64,000 nucleotides of DNA from Cellulomonas taurus (GTDB lineage Bacteria; Actinomycetota; Actinomycetes; Actinomycetales; Cellulomonadaceae), in assembly GCF_012931845.1 (NCBI RefSeq), contig NZ_CP051884.1, forward strand, positions 1,984,001 through 2,048,000, written 5' to 3'. Positions 36,242 to 47,328 of the stretch are shown here, piece by piece. The notes beneath the pieces were generated by a model. The model ran no database searches. It had not been told where the DNA came from and was given only the letters and a program-made list of their open reading frames with translations. Every line of letters starts with the position of its first letter. The stretch's first letter is position 1. Position numbers and translations under genes: made by a program.

Positions 36242-36260
36242 CGCCGTGCCAGGCACGGCG
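36242..36260. promoter_or_regulatory. 19-bp perfect palindrome upstream of the metallopeptidase promoter
   Basis: CGCCGTGCC-A-GGCACGGCG: 9-bp arms around one base, ending 1 bp before a TACCGT -10 element (36262-36267) that itself is 7 nt from ATG 36275. The position, overlapping the -35 zone, suits a repressor operator; it could also serve as a terminator of the preceding gene. Confidence 0.55.
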
Positions 36261-36274
36261 TTACCGTCCCGGAC

Positions 36275-37168
36275 ATGACGTTCCAGCAAGGCGGGCAGTT
36301 CGAAGGCGGTCGGGTGCAGACCCGGCGCGGTGGTGGCCGTGGCCGTGGCGTCGCGATCGGCGGTGGGGTCGGCGGGTTGGTCGTCGTCCTGCTGGTGGCA
36401 CTGCTTGGCGGCGACCCGACCCAGCTGCTGTCCGGCGACGGGGGTGGCGGCACCGAGGAGCAGGGCGTGATCGCCGCCTGCGACGCCGAGCAGGCCAACA
36501 GCCAGCGCGAATGCCGCCTGAACGCGACCATCGAGGCCCTGGACACCTATTGGACCGACGCGCTCCCCGCAGCGGGCGTCGCGGTCTCCCCGGAGCAGGT
36601 GCAGCCCGGTGTGGTGTCCTTCGATCAGGCCACGTCGACCGGCTGCGGACAGGCGTCGTCGAGCACCGGGCCGTTCTACTGCCCGCCCGACCGCACCATC
36701 TACCTGGACCTCGGCTTCTACGACCTGCTGTCCAGCCAGTACGGCGCCTCCGGCGGCAGCCTCGCGGAGATGTACGTCGTCGCGCACGAGTACGGCCACC
36801 ACATCCAGCAGCTCACCGGCGTCTTCGACCGCACCGACCGCTCCGGCACCGGCGATGACTCCGACTCGGTCCGGGTCGAACTCCAGGCCGACTGCTACGC
36901 CGGGCTGTGGGCGGGCCACGCGGCGACCACCGAGGACCCGCAGACCGGCGTCACCTACCTGGAGCCGATCAGCCAGACCGAACTCGCCGACGCGCTGTCG
37001 GCCGCGGCCGCGGTCGGTGACGACCACATCCAGCAGCAGTCCGGCGGCGGGGTGAACCCGGACAGCTGGACGCACGGGTCGAGCGAGCAGCGGCAGCGGT
37101 GGTTCACCACCGGGTACGAGCAGGGGACGCTGGGGGCGTGCGACACCTTCGCGGCCGCCACCCTCTGA
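36275..37168 (+). CDS. membrane-anchored neutral zinc metallopeptidase (YpfJ family)
   Basis: 297 residues. A Gly/Arg-rich cytosolic start, one membrane anchor (~26-45), then an extracytoplasmic catalytic domain with the zinc motif HEYGHH (171-176) and the third ligand in ELQADCYAG (~207-215). Several cysteines (69, 80, 124, 136, and later two) suggest disulfides outside the cell. YpfJ-like proteases are found widely, with unclear substrates. Leaderless start. Confidence 0.87.
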   Translation: MTFQQGGQFEGGRVQTRRGGGRGRGVAIGGGVGGLVVVLLVALLGGDPTQLLSGDGGGGTEEQGVIAACDAEQANSQRECRLNATIEALDTYWTDALPAAGVAVSPEQVQPGVVSFDQATSTGCGQASSSTGPFYCPPDRTIYLDLGFYDLLSSQYGASGGSLAEMYVVAHEYGHHIQQLTGVFDRTDRSGTGDDSDSVRVELQADCYAGLWAGHAATTEDPQTGVTYLEPISQTELADALSAAAAVGDDHIQQQSGGGVNPDSWTHGSSEQRQRWFTTGYEQGTLGACDTFAAATL

Positions 37169-37230
37169 TACCGCAGCCCCATCACCTCGCGCTCGGCACA
37201 GCGAAGCACACCGCGATCCCGCCCCGCCCC

Positions 37231-37306
37231 AGCGCGAGTTCGGCACTCCGGCCCCGAGATCGGCAGCTCAGCTCACGACCTGGGGGCCGACGCGCCGAAC
37301 TGGACC
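37231..37306. repeat. structured intergenic repeat, copy 2
   Basis: It lies between convergent genes (metallopeptidase and sufT). The outer arms are CGAGTTCGGCAC (37235-37246) and 37292-37303 (10 of 12 matches). The central 32-mer at 37260-37291 is identical to copy 1. Confidence 0.8.
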
Positions 37307-37339
37307 CAAGGCCCCGGCACGGACCCAAGGCCCCGGCAC
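37302..37339. repeat. 19-bp tandem duplication
   Basis: GGACCCAAGGCCCCGGCAC occurs twice head to tail (37302-37320, 37321-37339) next to repeat copy 2. Confidence 0.85.
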
Positions 37340-37363
37340 GGACGCGGTGCCCGGACACGACGA

Positions 37364-37391
37364 AGCGCCCGCCGGTCCCCCGACGGGCGCT
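37364..37391 (-). terminator. terminator of the suf operon
   Basis: An 8-bp perfect stem (37364-37371 and 37384-37391; 12-nt loop) lies 16 bp after the sufT stop codon. No strong T-tract follows. Confidence 0.65.
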
Positions 37392-37407
37392 CCCCCACGT
37401 CACTGCC

Positions 37408-37740
37408 TCAGATGTTGAACCCCAGCGCCCGCATCATCGCGCGCCCGTCGTCCGTGATCCGCTCCGGCCCCCACGGCGGCATCCACACCCAGTTGATCCG
37501 GAAGCTGTCGACCAGCCCTTCCAGGGACTGACCGGCCTGGTCCTCGATCACGTCGGTGAGCGGGCAGGCGGCCGAGGTCAGGGTCATGTCGATGGTGACG
37601 TGCCGGTTCGGTTCCAGGGCGATGCCGTAGATCAGGCCCAGGTCGACGATGTTGACGCCCAGCTCGGGGTCGATGACGTCGCGGAGCGCTTCCTCGATGT
37701 CGGCCGCGTTCGGCGGGGCGGCCTGGACGGATTCGGTCAT
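37408..37740 (-). CDS. sufT: SufT/MIP18-family iron-sulfur cluster assembly protein
   Basis: 110 residues from ATG 37740, overlapping the sufU stop by ATGA. The DUF59 core DPELGVNIVDLGLIY (~24-38) and the conserved Cys in TSAACPLTD (~58-64) are present. MIP18-like proteins act late in Fe-S maturation, delivering clusters to targets. It is the last gene of the operon. Confidence 0.9.
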   Translation of the reverse strand: MTESVQAAPPNAADIEEALRDVIDPELGVNIVDLGLIYGIALEPNRHVTIDMTLTSAACPLTDVIEDQAGQSLEGLVDSFRINWVWMPPWGPERITDDGRAMMRALGFNI

Positions 37741-38216
37741 CGTGTCTCCTCGCTCATGGCGGCCTGGGAGACCGCGTCCTTCATCGCCGACCAGCCCAGG
37801 AGAGCACACTTGATGCGCGCCGGGTAGCGGGCGACCCCGACGAAGGCGACGGCGTCGCCCAGCGGGTCGTTCTCGTCGTCGGCCCGGGCTTCCCAGCCGT
37901 CGGGCAGTTCACCCCGGGAGTCCATCAGGTCGCGGAACTCGCCGGAGAGCTCCATCGCCTCGTCCACCGGGCGGCCGGTGACGGCCTGGGCCATCACGGA
38001 CGCGGATGCCTGGGAGATGGAGCAGCCCTGGCCGGTCCAGGTGAGTTCGGCGATGTTCCCGCCGTCGACCCGGACTCGCAGGGTGACCTCGTCACCGCAG
38101 GTGGGGTTCACGTGGTGCACCTCGACGTCGTACGCCTCCTGCTCGCCGCGGTGGGCGGGGTGCTTGGCGTGGTCGAGGATGAGTTGCTGGTACAGCGATT
38201 CCATTCCGGTGCTCAT
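37737..38216 (-). CDS. sufU: SufU iron-sulfur assembly protein
   Basis: 159 residues. Cysteines in NPTCGDE (C40), GQGCSIS (C64) and RIKCALLGW (~C137), with Asp42, form the zinc site of SufU. In Gram-positive bacteria this protein accepts sulfur from SufS by Cys-ligand swap rather than acting as a scaffold like IscU. It lies 1 bp downstream of sufS. Confidence 0.92.
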   Translation of the reverse strand: MSTGMESLYQQLILDHAKHPAHRGEQEAYDVEVHHVNPTCGDEVTLRVRVDGGNIAELTWTGQGCSISQASASVMAQAVTGRPVDEAMELSGEFRDLMDSRGELPDGWEARADDENDPLGDAVAFVGVARYPARIKCALLGWSAMKDAVSQAAMSEETR

Positions 38217-38217
38217 G

Positions 38218-40309
<2,092 letters not shown>

Positions 40310-40341
40310 CTCTATCTCCTCGAAAGTCTGGTGCAAGCTTC

Positions 40342-40665
40342 TCAGCCGACGTCGACGAGCACGCGCTCGCCGTCGACGGTCAGGGGGTACACGGGGACGG
40401 GGCGGACGGCGGGCGGGCCGAGCGGCTCACCGGTCGTCAGGTCGAAGCGCGAGCCGTGCAGCCAGCACTCGACCGTGCAGCCCTCGACCTCGCCGTCGGA
40501 CAGCGAGACGGCGCCGTGCGAACAGATGTCGCTGATCGCGTGCAGGGTGCCGTCCTCGGCGCGGACCACGGCGACCTCGACGGTGCCGTTCGGCCCCTCC
40601 AGCTCGACACGCAGCGTGCCGGCCTCGGGGACATCCGCGGTGTAGCAGGCGAGCTGAGCGGTCAC
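40342..40665 (-). CDS. Rieske-type [2Fe-2S] ferredoxin embedded in the suf operon
   Basis: 107 residues. The two Rieske boxes are complete: CSH (C48, H50) and CWLH (C67, H70), in a short all-beta domain as in the ferredoxin components of aromatic dioxygenases. No oxygenase genes are nearby. It overlaps sufD by GTGA and precedes sufC, so it is made with the machinery. An electron-donor role in cluster assembly is plausible but unproven. Confidence 0.9.
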   Translation of the reverse strand: MTAQLACYTADVPEAGTLRVELEGPNGTVEVAVVRAEDGTLHAISDICSHGAVSLSDGEVEGCTVECWLHGSRFDLTTGEPLGPPAVRPVPVYPLTVDGERVLVDVG

Positions 40666-42002
40666 AGCTGCTCGTCCGCGCTGGTCACGCTGGCCGGCTC
40701 GGACAGGATCGCCCGCTCGGCGTCGGTCTGGTCGGTCACGTCCGAGGCGAAGTCCCCACCCGTGGGTGCCGCCAGCGCGTCGGCGAACTCCGACATCGAC
40801 TGGGCCAGCTCGCGCTCGATCGCCGCGATCAGTCGCTCCTCGACCTCGGGCACGCCGATCTCGTTGATCAGCTCCGCGAAGAAGCCGCGCACCACCAGAC
40901 GGCGGGCGTCGGTCTCCGGGATGCCCCGGGCCTGCAGGTAGAACAGCTGCTCGTCGTCGAACCGGCCGGTGGCGCTGGCGTGGCCGGCACCCTCGATCAG
41001 ACCGGTCTCGATCTCCAGGTTCGGCACCGAGTCGGAGCGGGCCCCGTCGGTGAGCACCAGGTTCCGGTTCAGCTCGTAGGTGTCGGTGCCCTCGGCCGCC
41101 GCGCGGATCAGCACGTCACCGACCCACACCGTGTGCGCGCCCTCGCCCTGCAGCGCGCCCTTGTAGGTGACCCGGGACTTGCAGTTCGGCACCGCGTGGT
41201 CGACGAACAGCCGCTGCTCCTGGTGCTGCCCGGCGTCCGCGAAGTACACGCCGAGCATCTCCACCGAGCCGCCCTCACCGACGAACTCCGCGTCCGGGGT
41301 CAGCCGGACCACGTCGCCGCCGAGGGTGACCACGATGTGCTTGACGGTGGCGTCGCGGCCGATCCGGACCCGGTGCGCGGCGTTGTGCACGGCGCCCTCG
41401 GCCCAGTCCTGCACGGTGACGACGGTCAGGTGCGCACCGTCCTCGGCGACGACCTCGACGGTCTCGGTGAGGTTCGCCCGGCCGACGTGGTCCAGCACCA
41501 CGGTGGCCTGGGATAGCGGCTTGGCGTGCACCAGGATGTGCGCCGCGCTCGGCTCGTCGTTGCCCTCGACGCCCTCCACCCGCACCGAGGTGACGGTGGA
41601 CGCCACCGCCTCGGTCGGGATGGTGACGACGGTGGCGCGGCTGGCCGAGGCCCAGGCGACGGCGGCCGCACGGTCACCGGGCTTGCCGGCCAGACCCAGG
41701 CGGGTGTCGTCGCGGTCCACGATCTCGACCTCGACCTCGGGCGCGTCCACCACGGTGGTCAGCACGCCGTGGCCGGTGAGCTTGCCGTCGGTGTCCGCGG
41801 CGAACAGCGGAGCCAGGCGGTCGACGGGGCTGAACCGCCATTCCTCCTCGCGGCCGGTCGGCACCGGGAAGTCGGTCACCTCGAAGGAGGTCAGCCGCGC
41901 GGCACGCGACGACTCCGGGGCCGAGCCGACCCCGTGCGAGTGCGCCTCGTCGGCGGTCGCGCGGGAGTGGTCGGTCGACAGGTTCTGTGTGGTGGTCGAC
42001 AT
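40662..42002 (-). CDS. sufD: SufD, SufBC2D scaffold subunit
   Basis: 446 residues, with an N-terminal helical region (~1-140) and a beta-helix core, ending in a helical C-terminal domain that contacts SufC (FYLQARGIPETDARRLVVRG is the family-typical end motif). It forms the cluster-building complex with SufB and two SufC. Its ATG shares one base with the sufB stop codon. Confidence 0.92.
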   Translation of the reverse strand: MSTTTQNLSTDHSRATADEAHSHGVGSAPESSRAARLTSFEVTDFPVPTGREEEWRFSPVDRLAPLFAADTDGKLTGHGVLTTVVDAPEVEVEIVDRDDTRLGLAGKPGDRAAAVAWASASRATVVTIPTEAVASTVTSVRVEGVEGNDEPSAAHILVHAKPLSQATVVLDHVGRANLTETVEVVAEDGAHLTVVTVQDWAEGAVHNAAHRVRIGRDATVKHIVVTLGGDVVRLTPDAEFVGEGGSVEMLGVYFADAGQHQEQRLFVDHAVPNCKSRVTYKGALQGEGAHTVWVGDVLIRAAAEGTDTYELNRNLVLTDGARSDSVPNLEIETGLIEGAGHASATGRFDDEQLFYLQARGIPETDARRLVVRGFFAELINEIGVPEVEERLIAAIERELAQSMSEFADALAAPTGGDFASDVTDQTDAERAILSEPASVTSADEQL

Positions 42003-43423
42003 CAGCCGACGGCCCCTTCCATCTGCAGCTCGATCAGGCGGTTCAGCTCGAGGGCGTACTCCATCGGCAGCTCACGGGCGATGGGCTCGACGAACCCGCG
42101 CACGATCATCGCCATGGCCTCGGTCTCGGTCATGCCGCGGGACATCAGGTAGAACAGCTGGTCCTCGGACACCCGGGAGACGGTCGCCTCGTGCCCCATC
42201 GACACGTCGTCCTCGCGGACGTCGACGTAGGGGTAGGTGTCGGAGCGGGAGATCTGGTCGACCAGCAGCGCGTCGCAGAGCACGTTGGACGCCGAGTGGG
42301 ACGCGCCCTCCAGCACCTGCACCAGACCGCGGTAGGAGGTCCGGCCACCGCCGCGGGCGACCGACTTCGACACGATCGAGGAGGAGGTGTGCGGGGCGGC
42401 GTGCACCATCTTGCAGCCGGCGTCCTGGTGCTGGCCCTCACCGGCGAAGGCGATCGACAGCGTCTCGCCACGGGCGTGCTCGCCCAGCAGGTAGATCGCC
42501 GGGTACTTCATGGTGACCTTGGAGCCGATGTTGCCGTCGACCCACTCCATGGTGGCGCCCTCGGCGGCGGTCGCCCGCTTGGTGACCAGGTTGTACACGT
42601 TGTTCGACCAGTTCTGGATGGTCGTGTACCGCACCCGGGCGTTCTTCTTCACGATGATCTCGACCACCGCGGAGTGCAGCGAGTCGGACTGGTAGATCGG
42701 CGCGGTACAGCCCTCGACGTAGTGCACGTAGGAACCCTCGTCCGCGATGATCAGCGTCCGCTCGAACTGGCCCATGTTCTCGGTGTTGATCCGGAAGTAG
42801 GCCTGCAGCGGGATCTCCACGTGCACACCCGGCGGGACGTACACGAAGGAGCCACCCGACCACACGGCGGTGTTCAGCGAGGCGAACTTGTTGTCGCCCG
42901 GGGGGATCACCGAGCCGAAGTACTGCTCGAACAGCTCGGGGTACTCGCGCAGACCGGTGTCGGTGTCCACGAAGATCACGCCCTGCGCCTCCAGGTCCTC
43001 ACGGATCTGGTGGTAGACGACCTCGGACTCGTACTGGGCGGCGACCCCGGCGACCAGGCGCTGCTTCTCCGCCTCCGGGATGCCGAGCCGGTCGTAGGTG
43101 TTCTTGATGTCCTCGGGCAGGTCCTCCCAGGAGGTCGCCTGCTTCTCCGTGGACCGCACGAAGTACTTGATGTTGTCGAAGTCGATGCCCGACAGATCCG
43201 CGCCCCACCAGGGCATCGGCTTCTTGTCGAACAGGCGCAGCGCCTTGAGCCGGGTCTTGAGCATCCACTCCGGCTCGTTCTTCAACCGGGAGATCTCCCG
43301 CACCACGTCCTCGTCGACACCACGACGGGCCAGGGCCCCGGCGGTGTCGGCGTCGTGCCAGCCGTACTCGTAGTTCCCGATCGAGGCGATCGCCTCGTCC
43401 TGGGTCATCGGCTCTGTGGTCAT
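42002..43423 (-). CDS. sufB: SufB, Fe-S cluster assembly scaffold subunit
   Basis: 473 residues, full length. The segment [20 protein letters not shown] and the later [22 protein letters not shown] and [13 protein letters not shown] blocks are hallmarks of SufB, with a conserved Cys in the last helix-adjacent motif. It holds the nascent cluster. No inteins are present, unlike mycobacterial SufB. ATGA overlap with sufR. Confidence 0.95.
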   Translation of the reverse strand: MTTEPMTQDEAIASIGNYEYGWHDADTAGALARRGVDEDVVREISRLKNEPEWMLKTRLKALRLFDKKPMPWWGADLSGIDFDNIKYFVRSTEKQATSWEDLPEDIKNTYDRLGIPEAEKQRLVAGVAAQYESEVVYHQIREDLEAQGVIFVDTDTGLREYPELFEQYFGSVIPPGDNKFASLNTAVWSGGSFVYVPPGVHVEIPLQAYFRINTENMGQFERTLIIADEGSYVHYVEGCTAPIYQSDSLHSAVVEIIVKKNARVRYTTIQNWSNNVYNLVTKRATAAEGATMEWVDGNIGSKVTMKYPAIYLLGEHARGETLSIAFAGEGQHQDAGCKMVHAAPHTSSSIVSKSVARGGGRTSYRGLVQVLEGASHSASNVLCDALLVDQISRSDTYPYVDVREDDVSMGHEATVSRVSEDQLFYLMSRGMTETEAMAMIVRGFVEPIARELPMEYALELNRLIELQMEGAVG

Positions 43424-44166
43424 GCTGAATCGTCCTTCCGTGTCCTCACGGGGGTGGGGGCGGCGTCGTCCGGGCGGACCGGGATGATCGGGATGTTCGT
43501 GGTGCAGACGTGTCCACCATGCGCCAGGGTCGCCAGTCGCTGCACATGGACGCCGAGCATCCGGGAGAACGCCCGGGCCTCGGCCTCGCACAATTCGGGG
43601 AACTCGGCCGCCACCGACTGCACCGGGCAGTGGCCCTGGCACAGCTGGATCGCGGCGGCGCCGGGCACCGGTCGGGCACTGGCGGCGAAGCCGTCCTCGG
43701 ACAGCCCCTCGGCCAGCACCTCGGCGCGTCGGGTCAGGTCGGCCCCGGCGTCGGCGAGCGCTCCGGCGTGTCGCTGTTCCAGCTCCTGGACCCGACGGGC
43801 GGCGAAGTCGCGCACGGCGTCCGCGCCGCCGATCTCGGCCAGGAACCGCATCGCCTGGGTGGCCAGCTCGGAGTACTGCTGGCTGAGCGCCGACTGGCCG
43901 TCGGTGGTCACCACGTAGCGCTTGGCCGGACGACCGCGACGGGCCGGACCGGACGCACCACCGGCGTGCACCCCGATCAATCCGTCGGCTTCCAGCAGCG
44001 CCAGGTGGCGACGGACGGCGGCGGCGGTGAGGTCCAGGTGCGACGCGAGTTCGGCGGCGGACACCGGGCCGTCGCTGGCGATCAGGTCGAGCACCCGACG
44101 ACGGGTTCCGGCCTCCTCGGCGTCCAGCTCGGCGCGGGCACCAAGGACGGGTGACGACGATGACAT
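43420..44166 (-). CDS. sufR: SufR, [Fe-S]-sensing repressor of the suf operon
   Basis: 248 residues from ATG 44166. A winged helix (~20-90) of the ArsR-like SufR type is followed by a C-terminal domain with a CQGHC pair (C176, C180) and C193, the three ligands expected for a [4Fe-4S] cluster, plus C221. Cluster-loaded SufR represses suf; apo-SufR lets it be made. A CAAC-N6-GTTG operator lies 27 bp upstream. The gene overlaps sufB by ATGA. Confidence 0.93.
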   Translation of the reverse strand: MSSSSPVLGARAELDAEEAGTRRRVLDLIASDGPVSAAELASHLDLTAAAVRRHLALLEADGLIGVHAGGASGPARRGRPAKRYVVTTDGQSALSQQYSELATQAMRFLAEIGGADAVRDFAARRVQELEQRHAGALADAGADLTRRAEVLAEGLSEDGFAASARPVPGAAAIQLCQGHCPVQSVAAEFPELCEAEARAFSRMLGVHVQRLATLAHGGHVCTTNIPIIPVRPDDAAPTPVRTRKDDSA

Positions 44167-44193
44167 GCCACCCCTCCCTTCGCCGGTCGATAT

Positions 44194-44213
44194 CGGCAAC
44201 ATCCTTGTTGCCG
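44194..44213. promoter_or_regulatory. SufR operator (CAAC-N6-GTTG)
   Basis: CGGCAAC-ATCCTT-GTTGCCG, a perfect 7-bp inverted repeat (8 bp with the next pair), lies 27 bp upstream of sufR. The core CAAC-N6-GTTG is the SufR site described for Streptomyces (established knowledge). It also lies between sufR and the divergent ABC transporter, so it may control both. Confidence 0.85.
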
Positions 44214-44259
44214 AATTCGTTCCCCGCAAGGAAGGACTACCTCACATCCGCGCTGCTCC

Positions 44260-44272
44260 TACACTCTCCCGA
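44260..44272 (+). promoter_or_regulatory. leaderless promoter of the ABC-2 transporter
   Basis: TACACT at 44260-44265 is 7 nt before GTG 44273; no ribosome binding site is present. Confidence 0.55.
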
Positions 44273-45214
44273 GTGTCATCCTCAGCCGCCCTGGAGGTCC
44301 GGGGCCTCGTCAAACGCTACGACGGTCGCGCGGTCGTCGACGGCCTGGACCTGACGGCATCGTCCGGGCAGGTCACCGCGGTGCTCGGACCGAACGGTGC
44401 CGGCAAGACCACCACCATCGAGTGCTGCGAGGGCCTGCGCACCCCGGACGGCGGCATGATCCGGGTGCTCGGCCTGGACCCGGTCGCCGACGCCGCGGCG
44501 TTGCGGCCCCGGGTGGGCGTGATGCTGCAGGATGCCGGGCTGCCCACCGGGGCACCCGCGCTGGCGGTGCTGCGGCACGTCGCGTCGATGTACGCCGACC
44601 CGCGCCCGGTGGACGAGCTGGTGGATCGGCTCGGCATCGCCCCGTTCGCCCGGACCACGGTCCGACGGCTGTCCGGCGGGCAGCGGCAGCGCCTGGCACT
44701 GGCGGCGGCGGTCGTCGGCCGACCCGAGCTGGTGTTCCTGGACGAGCCGTCGGCGGGGATGGACCCGCAGGCGCGCCGGGCGGTGTGGGACCTGGTCGCC
44801 GAGCTGCGCGCCGACGGGGTTGCCGTGCTGCTGACCACCCACCTGATGGACGAGGCCGAACAGCTGGCCGACCGGGTGGTGGTCGTCGACCACGGTGCGG
44901 TGATCGCCGAGGGCACCGTGGACGAGCTGGCGACCGGCGGCACCTCGGTCACCTTCCGCGCCGCCCCCGGACTCGACGTGGCCGCGCTGGACGCGGTGCT
45001 CTGGGCGCTGCCCGGCCTGCCGCCCGCCCGCACCACCGCTGTCCAGGAGCGGGCACCGGGGCACTACGCCGTCGACCTGCCCGCCTCCCCCGCCCTGCTG
45101 GCGGCACTGACCGCCTGGTGCGCCGAGCGCGGGGTGCAGATCACCCGGTTGGACGCCGGTCGCCGCACCCTGGAAGACGTGTTCCTCGACCTGACCGGAC
45201 GGAATCTGCGATGA
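44273..45214 (+). CDS. ABC-2 transporter ATPase divergent from suf
   Basis: 313 residues from GTG 44273. Walker A GPNGAGKTT (~40-48), signature LSGGQRQRLAL, Walker B FLDEPSAGMD and H-loop THLMDEAEQ are intact. A C-terminal extension of about 90 residues is typical for DrrA-like ATPases. It overlaps its permease by ATGA. The equivalent place in M. tuberculosis (Rv1458c/Rv1457c, next to ctaA and opposite suf) suggests a link with heme or membrane protein maturation (inference). Confidence 0.88.
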   Translation: MSSSAALEVRGLVKRYDGRAVVDGLDLTASSGQVTAVLGPNGAGKTTTIECCEGLRTPDGGMIRVLGLDPVADAAALRPRVGVMLQDAGLPTGAPALAVLRHVASMYADPRPVDELVDRLGIAPFARTTVRRLSGGQRQRLALAAAVVGRPELVFLDEPSAGMDPQARRAVWDLVAELRADGVAVLLTTHLMDEAEQLADRVVVVDHGAVIAEGTVDELATGGTSVTFRAAPGLDVAALDAVLWALPGLPPARTTAVQERAPGHYAVDLPASPALLAALTAWCAERGVQITRLDAGRRTLEDVFLDLTGRNLR

Positions 45215-45960
45215 GCGTTGCTGCTCCCTCCCTGACCCGGGTGCTGGCCCAGGGACGGTTCGAGACGTTGGCGGTGCTGCGCAACGGCGAGCAATTGCTG
45301 GTCACCCTGATCATCCCTGTGGTCGCGCTGATCGCCCTCGGCCGGTCGTCCTTCGTCGACATCGGGGTCGGCGCCGCCGCGCGGATCGACGTGGTCACCC
45401 CCGGGATCCTGGGGCTGGCGGTGATGGCCGGGTCGATGACCTCGCAGGCGATCGCCACCGCCTTCGACCGGCGCAACGGCGTGCTCCGGCTGCTGGCCAC
45501 CACCCCGCTCGGCCGGGGCGGGCTGCTGGCGGGCAAGGCGGTGGCGGTGCTCGCGGTGGCGGCGGTGCAGGTGATCGCGGTCGGCGTGGTCGGACTGGTG
45601 CTGGGCTGGCGACCCGCCCCGGCCGGCATCGCGACCGCCGTACTCGCGCTGCTGCTCGGGGTCGCGGCGTTCACCGCGCTGGCGCTGCTGCTGGCCGGGA
45701 CCCTGCGCGCCGAGGCGGTGCTGGCGGCGGCGAACCTCCTGCTGGTGCTGCTCGCCGTGGTCGGCGGTGTGGTGCTGCCGGTCTCCGACCTGCCCGGCTG
45801 GTGGGCCGACATCGCGGTGTGGCTGCCGCCGGGCGCGCTCGGCGAGGCGCTGCGGACCGCGCTGGTCGACGGTGGGTTCCCCGCCGTGCACCTGCTGGTG
45901 CTGGCCGGGTGGACGCTCCTGCTCGGCGCCGGGGTGCGGCGCTGGTTCCGCTGGTCGTAG
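45211..45960 (+). CDS. ABC-2 type permease
   Basis: 249 residues with six hydrophobic segments. It includes an FDRRNGVLRLLATTPLGRG loop after segment 2, typical of ABC-2 permeases, and a LPGWWADIAVWLPPGALGEALR stretch before the last segment. It works with the preceding ATPase. Substrate unknown. Confidence 0.85.
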   Translation: MSVAAPSLTRVLAQGRFETLAVLRNGEQLLVTLIIPVVALIALGRSSFVDIGVGAAARIDVVTPGILGLAVMAGSMTSQAIATAFDRRNGVLRLLATTPLGRGGLLAGKAVAVLAVAAVQVIAVGVVGLVLGWRPAPAGIATAVLALLLGVAAFTALALLLAGTLRAEAVLAAANLLLVLLAVVGGVVLPVSDLPGWWADIAVWLPPGALGEALRTALVDGGFPAVHLLVLAGWTLLLGAGVRRWFRWS

Positions 45961-46094
45961 CCGGAGCGGCGCGTCTGCGGGCCCTGCTGCACCCGCCGCT
46001 GGGCCTCCCCCGAGGCACATGACGTGATGCGTTCCTCACCCCCGGGCCCGACGAACCGCCTCGAACCGCCCGGCCCGCCTCGTACCCTGGACCG

Positions 46095-47018
46095 GTGAGC
46101 CGTACCGAGGTCGACACCGCCACCGCCGCCCCCAGCACCTTCGCGATCTGGCGTGACCGCCTGACCCGTCCGGTGCTGATCGCCAACGTGATCGCGCAGA
46201 TCGCCATCGTGGTCACCGGCGGCGCTGTGCGTCTGACCGGTTCCGGTCTGGGCTGCTCGACCTGGCCCCAGTGCGAGCCGGGGCACTTCACCCCGAAGTT
46301 CCACGAGGCGACCACGATCCACCCGTACATCGAGTTCGGGAACCGCACCCTCACCGGCGTGCTCGGGATCATCGGCGTGCTGGTCGCGGTGCTGGTCTGG
46401 TCCCGGCGCGACCGGTCCCGCTCCTACCGCTGGCTCGGCTTCGCCCCGCTGATCGGTGTCGCACTCCAGGCCGTGATCGGTGGGGTGACCGTGCTCTTCG
46501 ACCTGCACCCGGCCTGGGTCAGCACACACTTCCTGGTCTCGATGCTGCTGATCGTGGCCTCCGCGGTGCTGCTGGACCGGTCGGCCGAGGGCGACGGCCC
46601 GGCGGTGCCCACCGTCGGGCAGTGGTCGCGCCGACTGGCCCCGGTGTTCGCCGTGCTGCTCGCGGTCGTCCTGGTGCTCGGCGCGATCACCACCGGCGCC
46701 GGTCCGCACTCCGGCGACGAGGAGGTCGGCTACCGCTTCGCCATCGACCCGCTGCTGATGGCCCGACTGCACGCGGCCGCCGTGTGGCTGTTCGTCGCCG
46801 TGCTGGTCGCGCTGCTGGTGCTCAACCGCCGCGCTCCCCGCCCGGTCCCCCGGCTCGGCGCGATGATGGTCTGCCTGGTGGTGCTGCAAGGGGTGATCGG
46901 CTACGTCCAGGTGGCGACCGACCTGCCGATCGTGCTGGTGCTGCTGCACATGGCGGCGGCCGGGATGCTCACCGCCGGGTCCACCCGCTACCTGATGGCC
47001 TTCCGCACCCGCGCCTGA
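46095..47018 (+). CDS. ctaA: heme A synthase (CtaA/COX15)
   Basis: 307 residues from GTG 46095, 6 nt after TACCCT (leaderless). About eight hydrophobic segments. The first extracytoplasmic loop contains GLGCSTWPQCEP with the CtaA Cys pair, and heme-ligand histidines occur in EFGNRTLTG-adjacent, VSTHFLVSM and RLHAAAVW segments. It oxidises heme O to heme A for cytochrome aa3 oxidase. Its neighbour in function is SURF1 at 30099. Confidence 0.92.
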   Translation: MSRTEVDTATAAPSTFAIWRDRLTRPVLIANVIAQIAIVVTGGAVRLTGSGLGCSTWPQCEPGHFTPKFHEATTIHPYIEFGNRTLTGVLGIIGVLVAVLVWSRRDRSRSYRWLGFAPLIGVALQAVIGGVTVLFDLHPAWVSTHFLVSMLLIVASAVLLDRSAEGDGPAVPTVGQWSRRLAPVFAVLLAVVLVLGAITTGAGPHSGDEEVGYRFAIDPLLMARLHAAAVWLFVAVLVALLVLNRRAPRPVPRLGAMMVCLVVLQGVIGYVQVATDLPIVLVLLHMAAAGMLTAGSTRYLMAFRTRA

Positions 47019-47117
47019 CCACCTCCGCGCGCCCCCAGGCCGGCCGCGCAGCCCCCACCGGGCGCGCGGGCGGCGTGCCGGGTAGCCCGCCGCACACCGC
47101 CTCTCGGGCGGTCCGCG

Positions 47118-47188
47118 CCGAAGTCGGCAGTTGGCCCCCGAAGTCGGCACTACGCCACGCCCGTCCTGGCGCCAGCTGCCGACTTCGC
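47118..47188. repeat. structured intergenic repeat, copy 3
   Basis: It lies between convergent ctaA and the NUDIX gene, in the 310-bp gap 47019-47328 whose remainder shows only GC-rich sequence and the terminator below. Arms 47118-47135 and 47171-47188 pair at 16 of 18 positions with one G-U. It has the same 20-nt spacing of two GTCGGCA blocks as copies 1 and 2, but the block order is reversed. Confidence 0.75.
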
Positions 47189-47288
47189 CCGCGGTCCCGA
47201 CCGGCCCGGGCCTCGACAGCCTCGGGGTCAGGCTGGGCACCGGTGCCGCGACAGGCCCGGGGCCGCGCCGCCACACCGGTCCCGGACG

Positions 47289-47326
47289 CCGAAGGCCCCG
47301 GAGGAACGATCCTCCGGGGCCTTCGG
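47289..47326. terminator. strong terminator between ctaA and the NUDIX gene
   Basis: A perfect 16-bp stem (47289-47304 with 47311-47326) and a 6-nt loop lie 3 bp after the NUDIX stop codon. The symmetry suits bidirectional use for the convergent genes. Confidence 0.85.
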
Positions 47327-47328
47327 TG

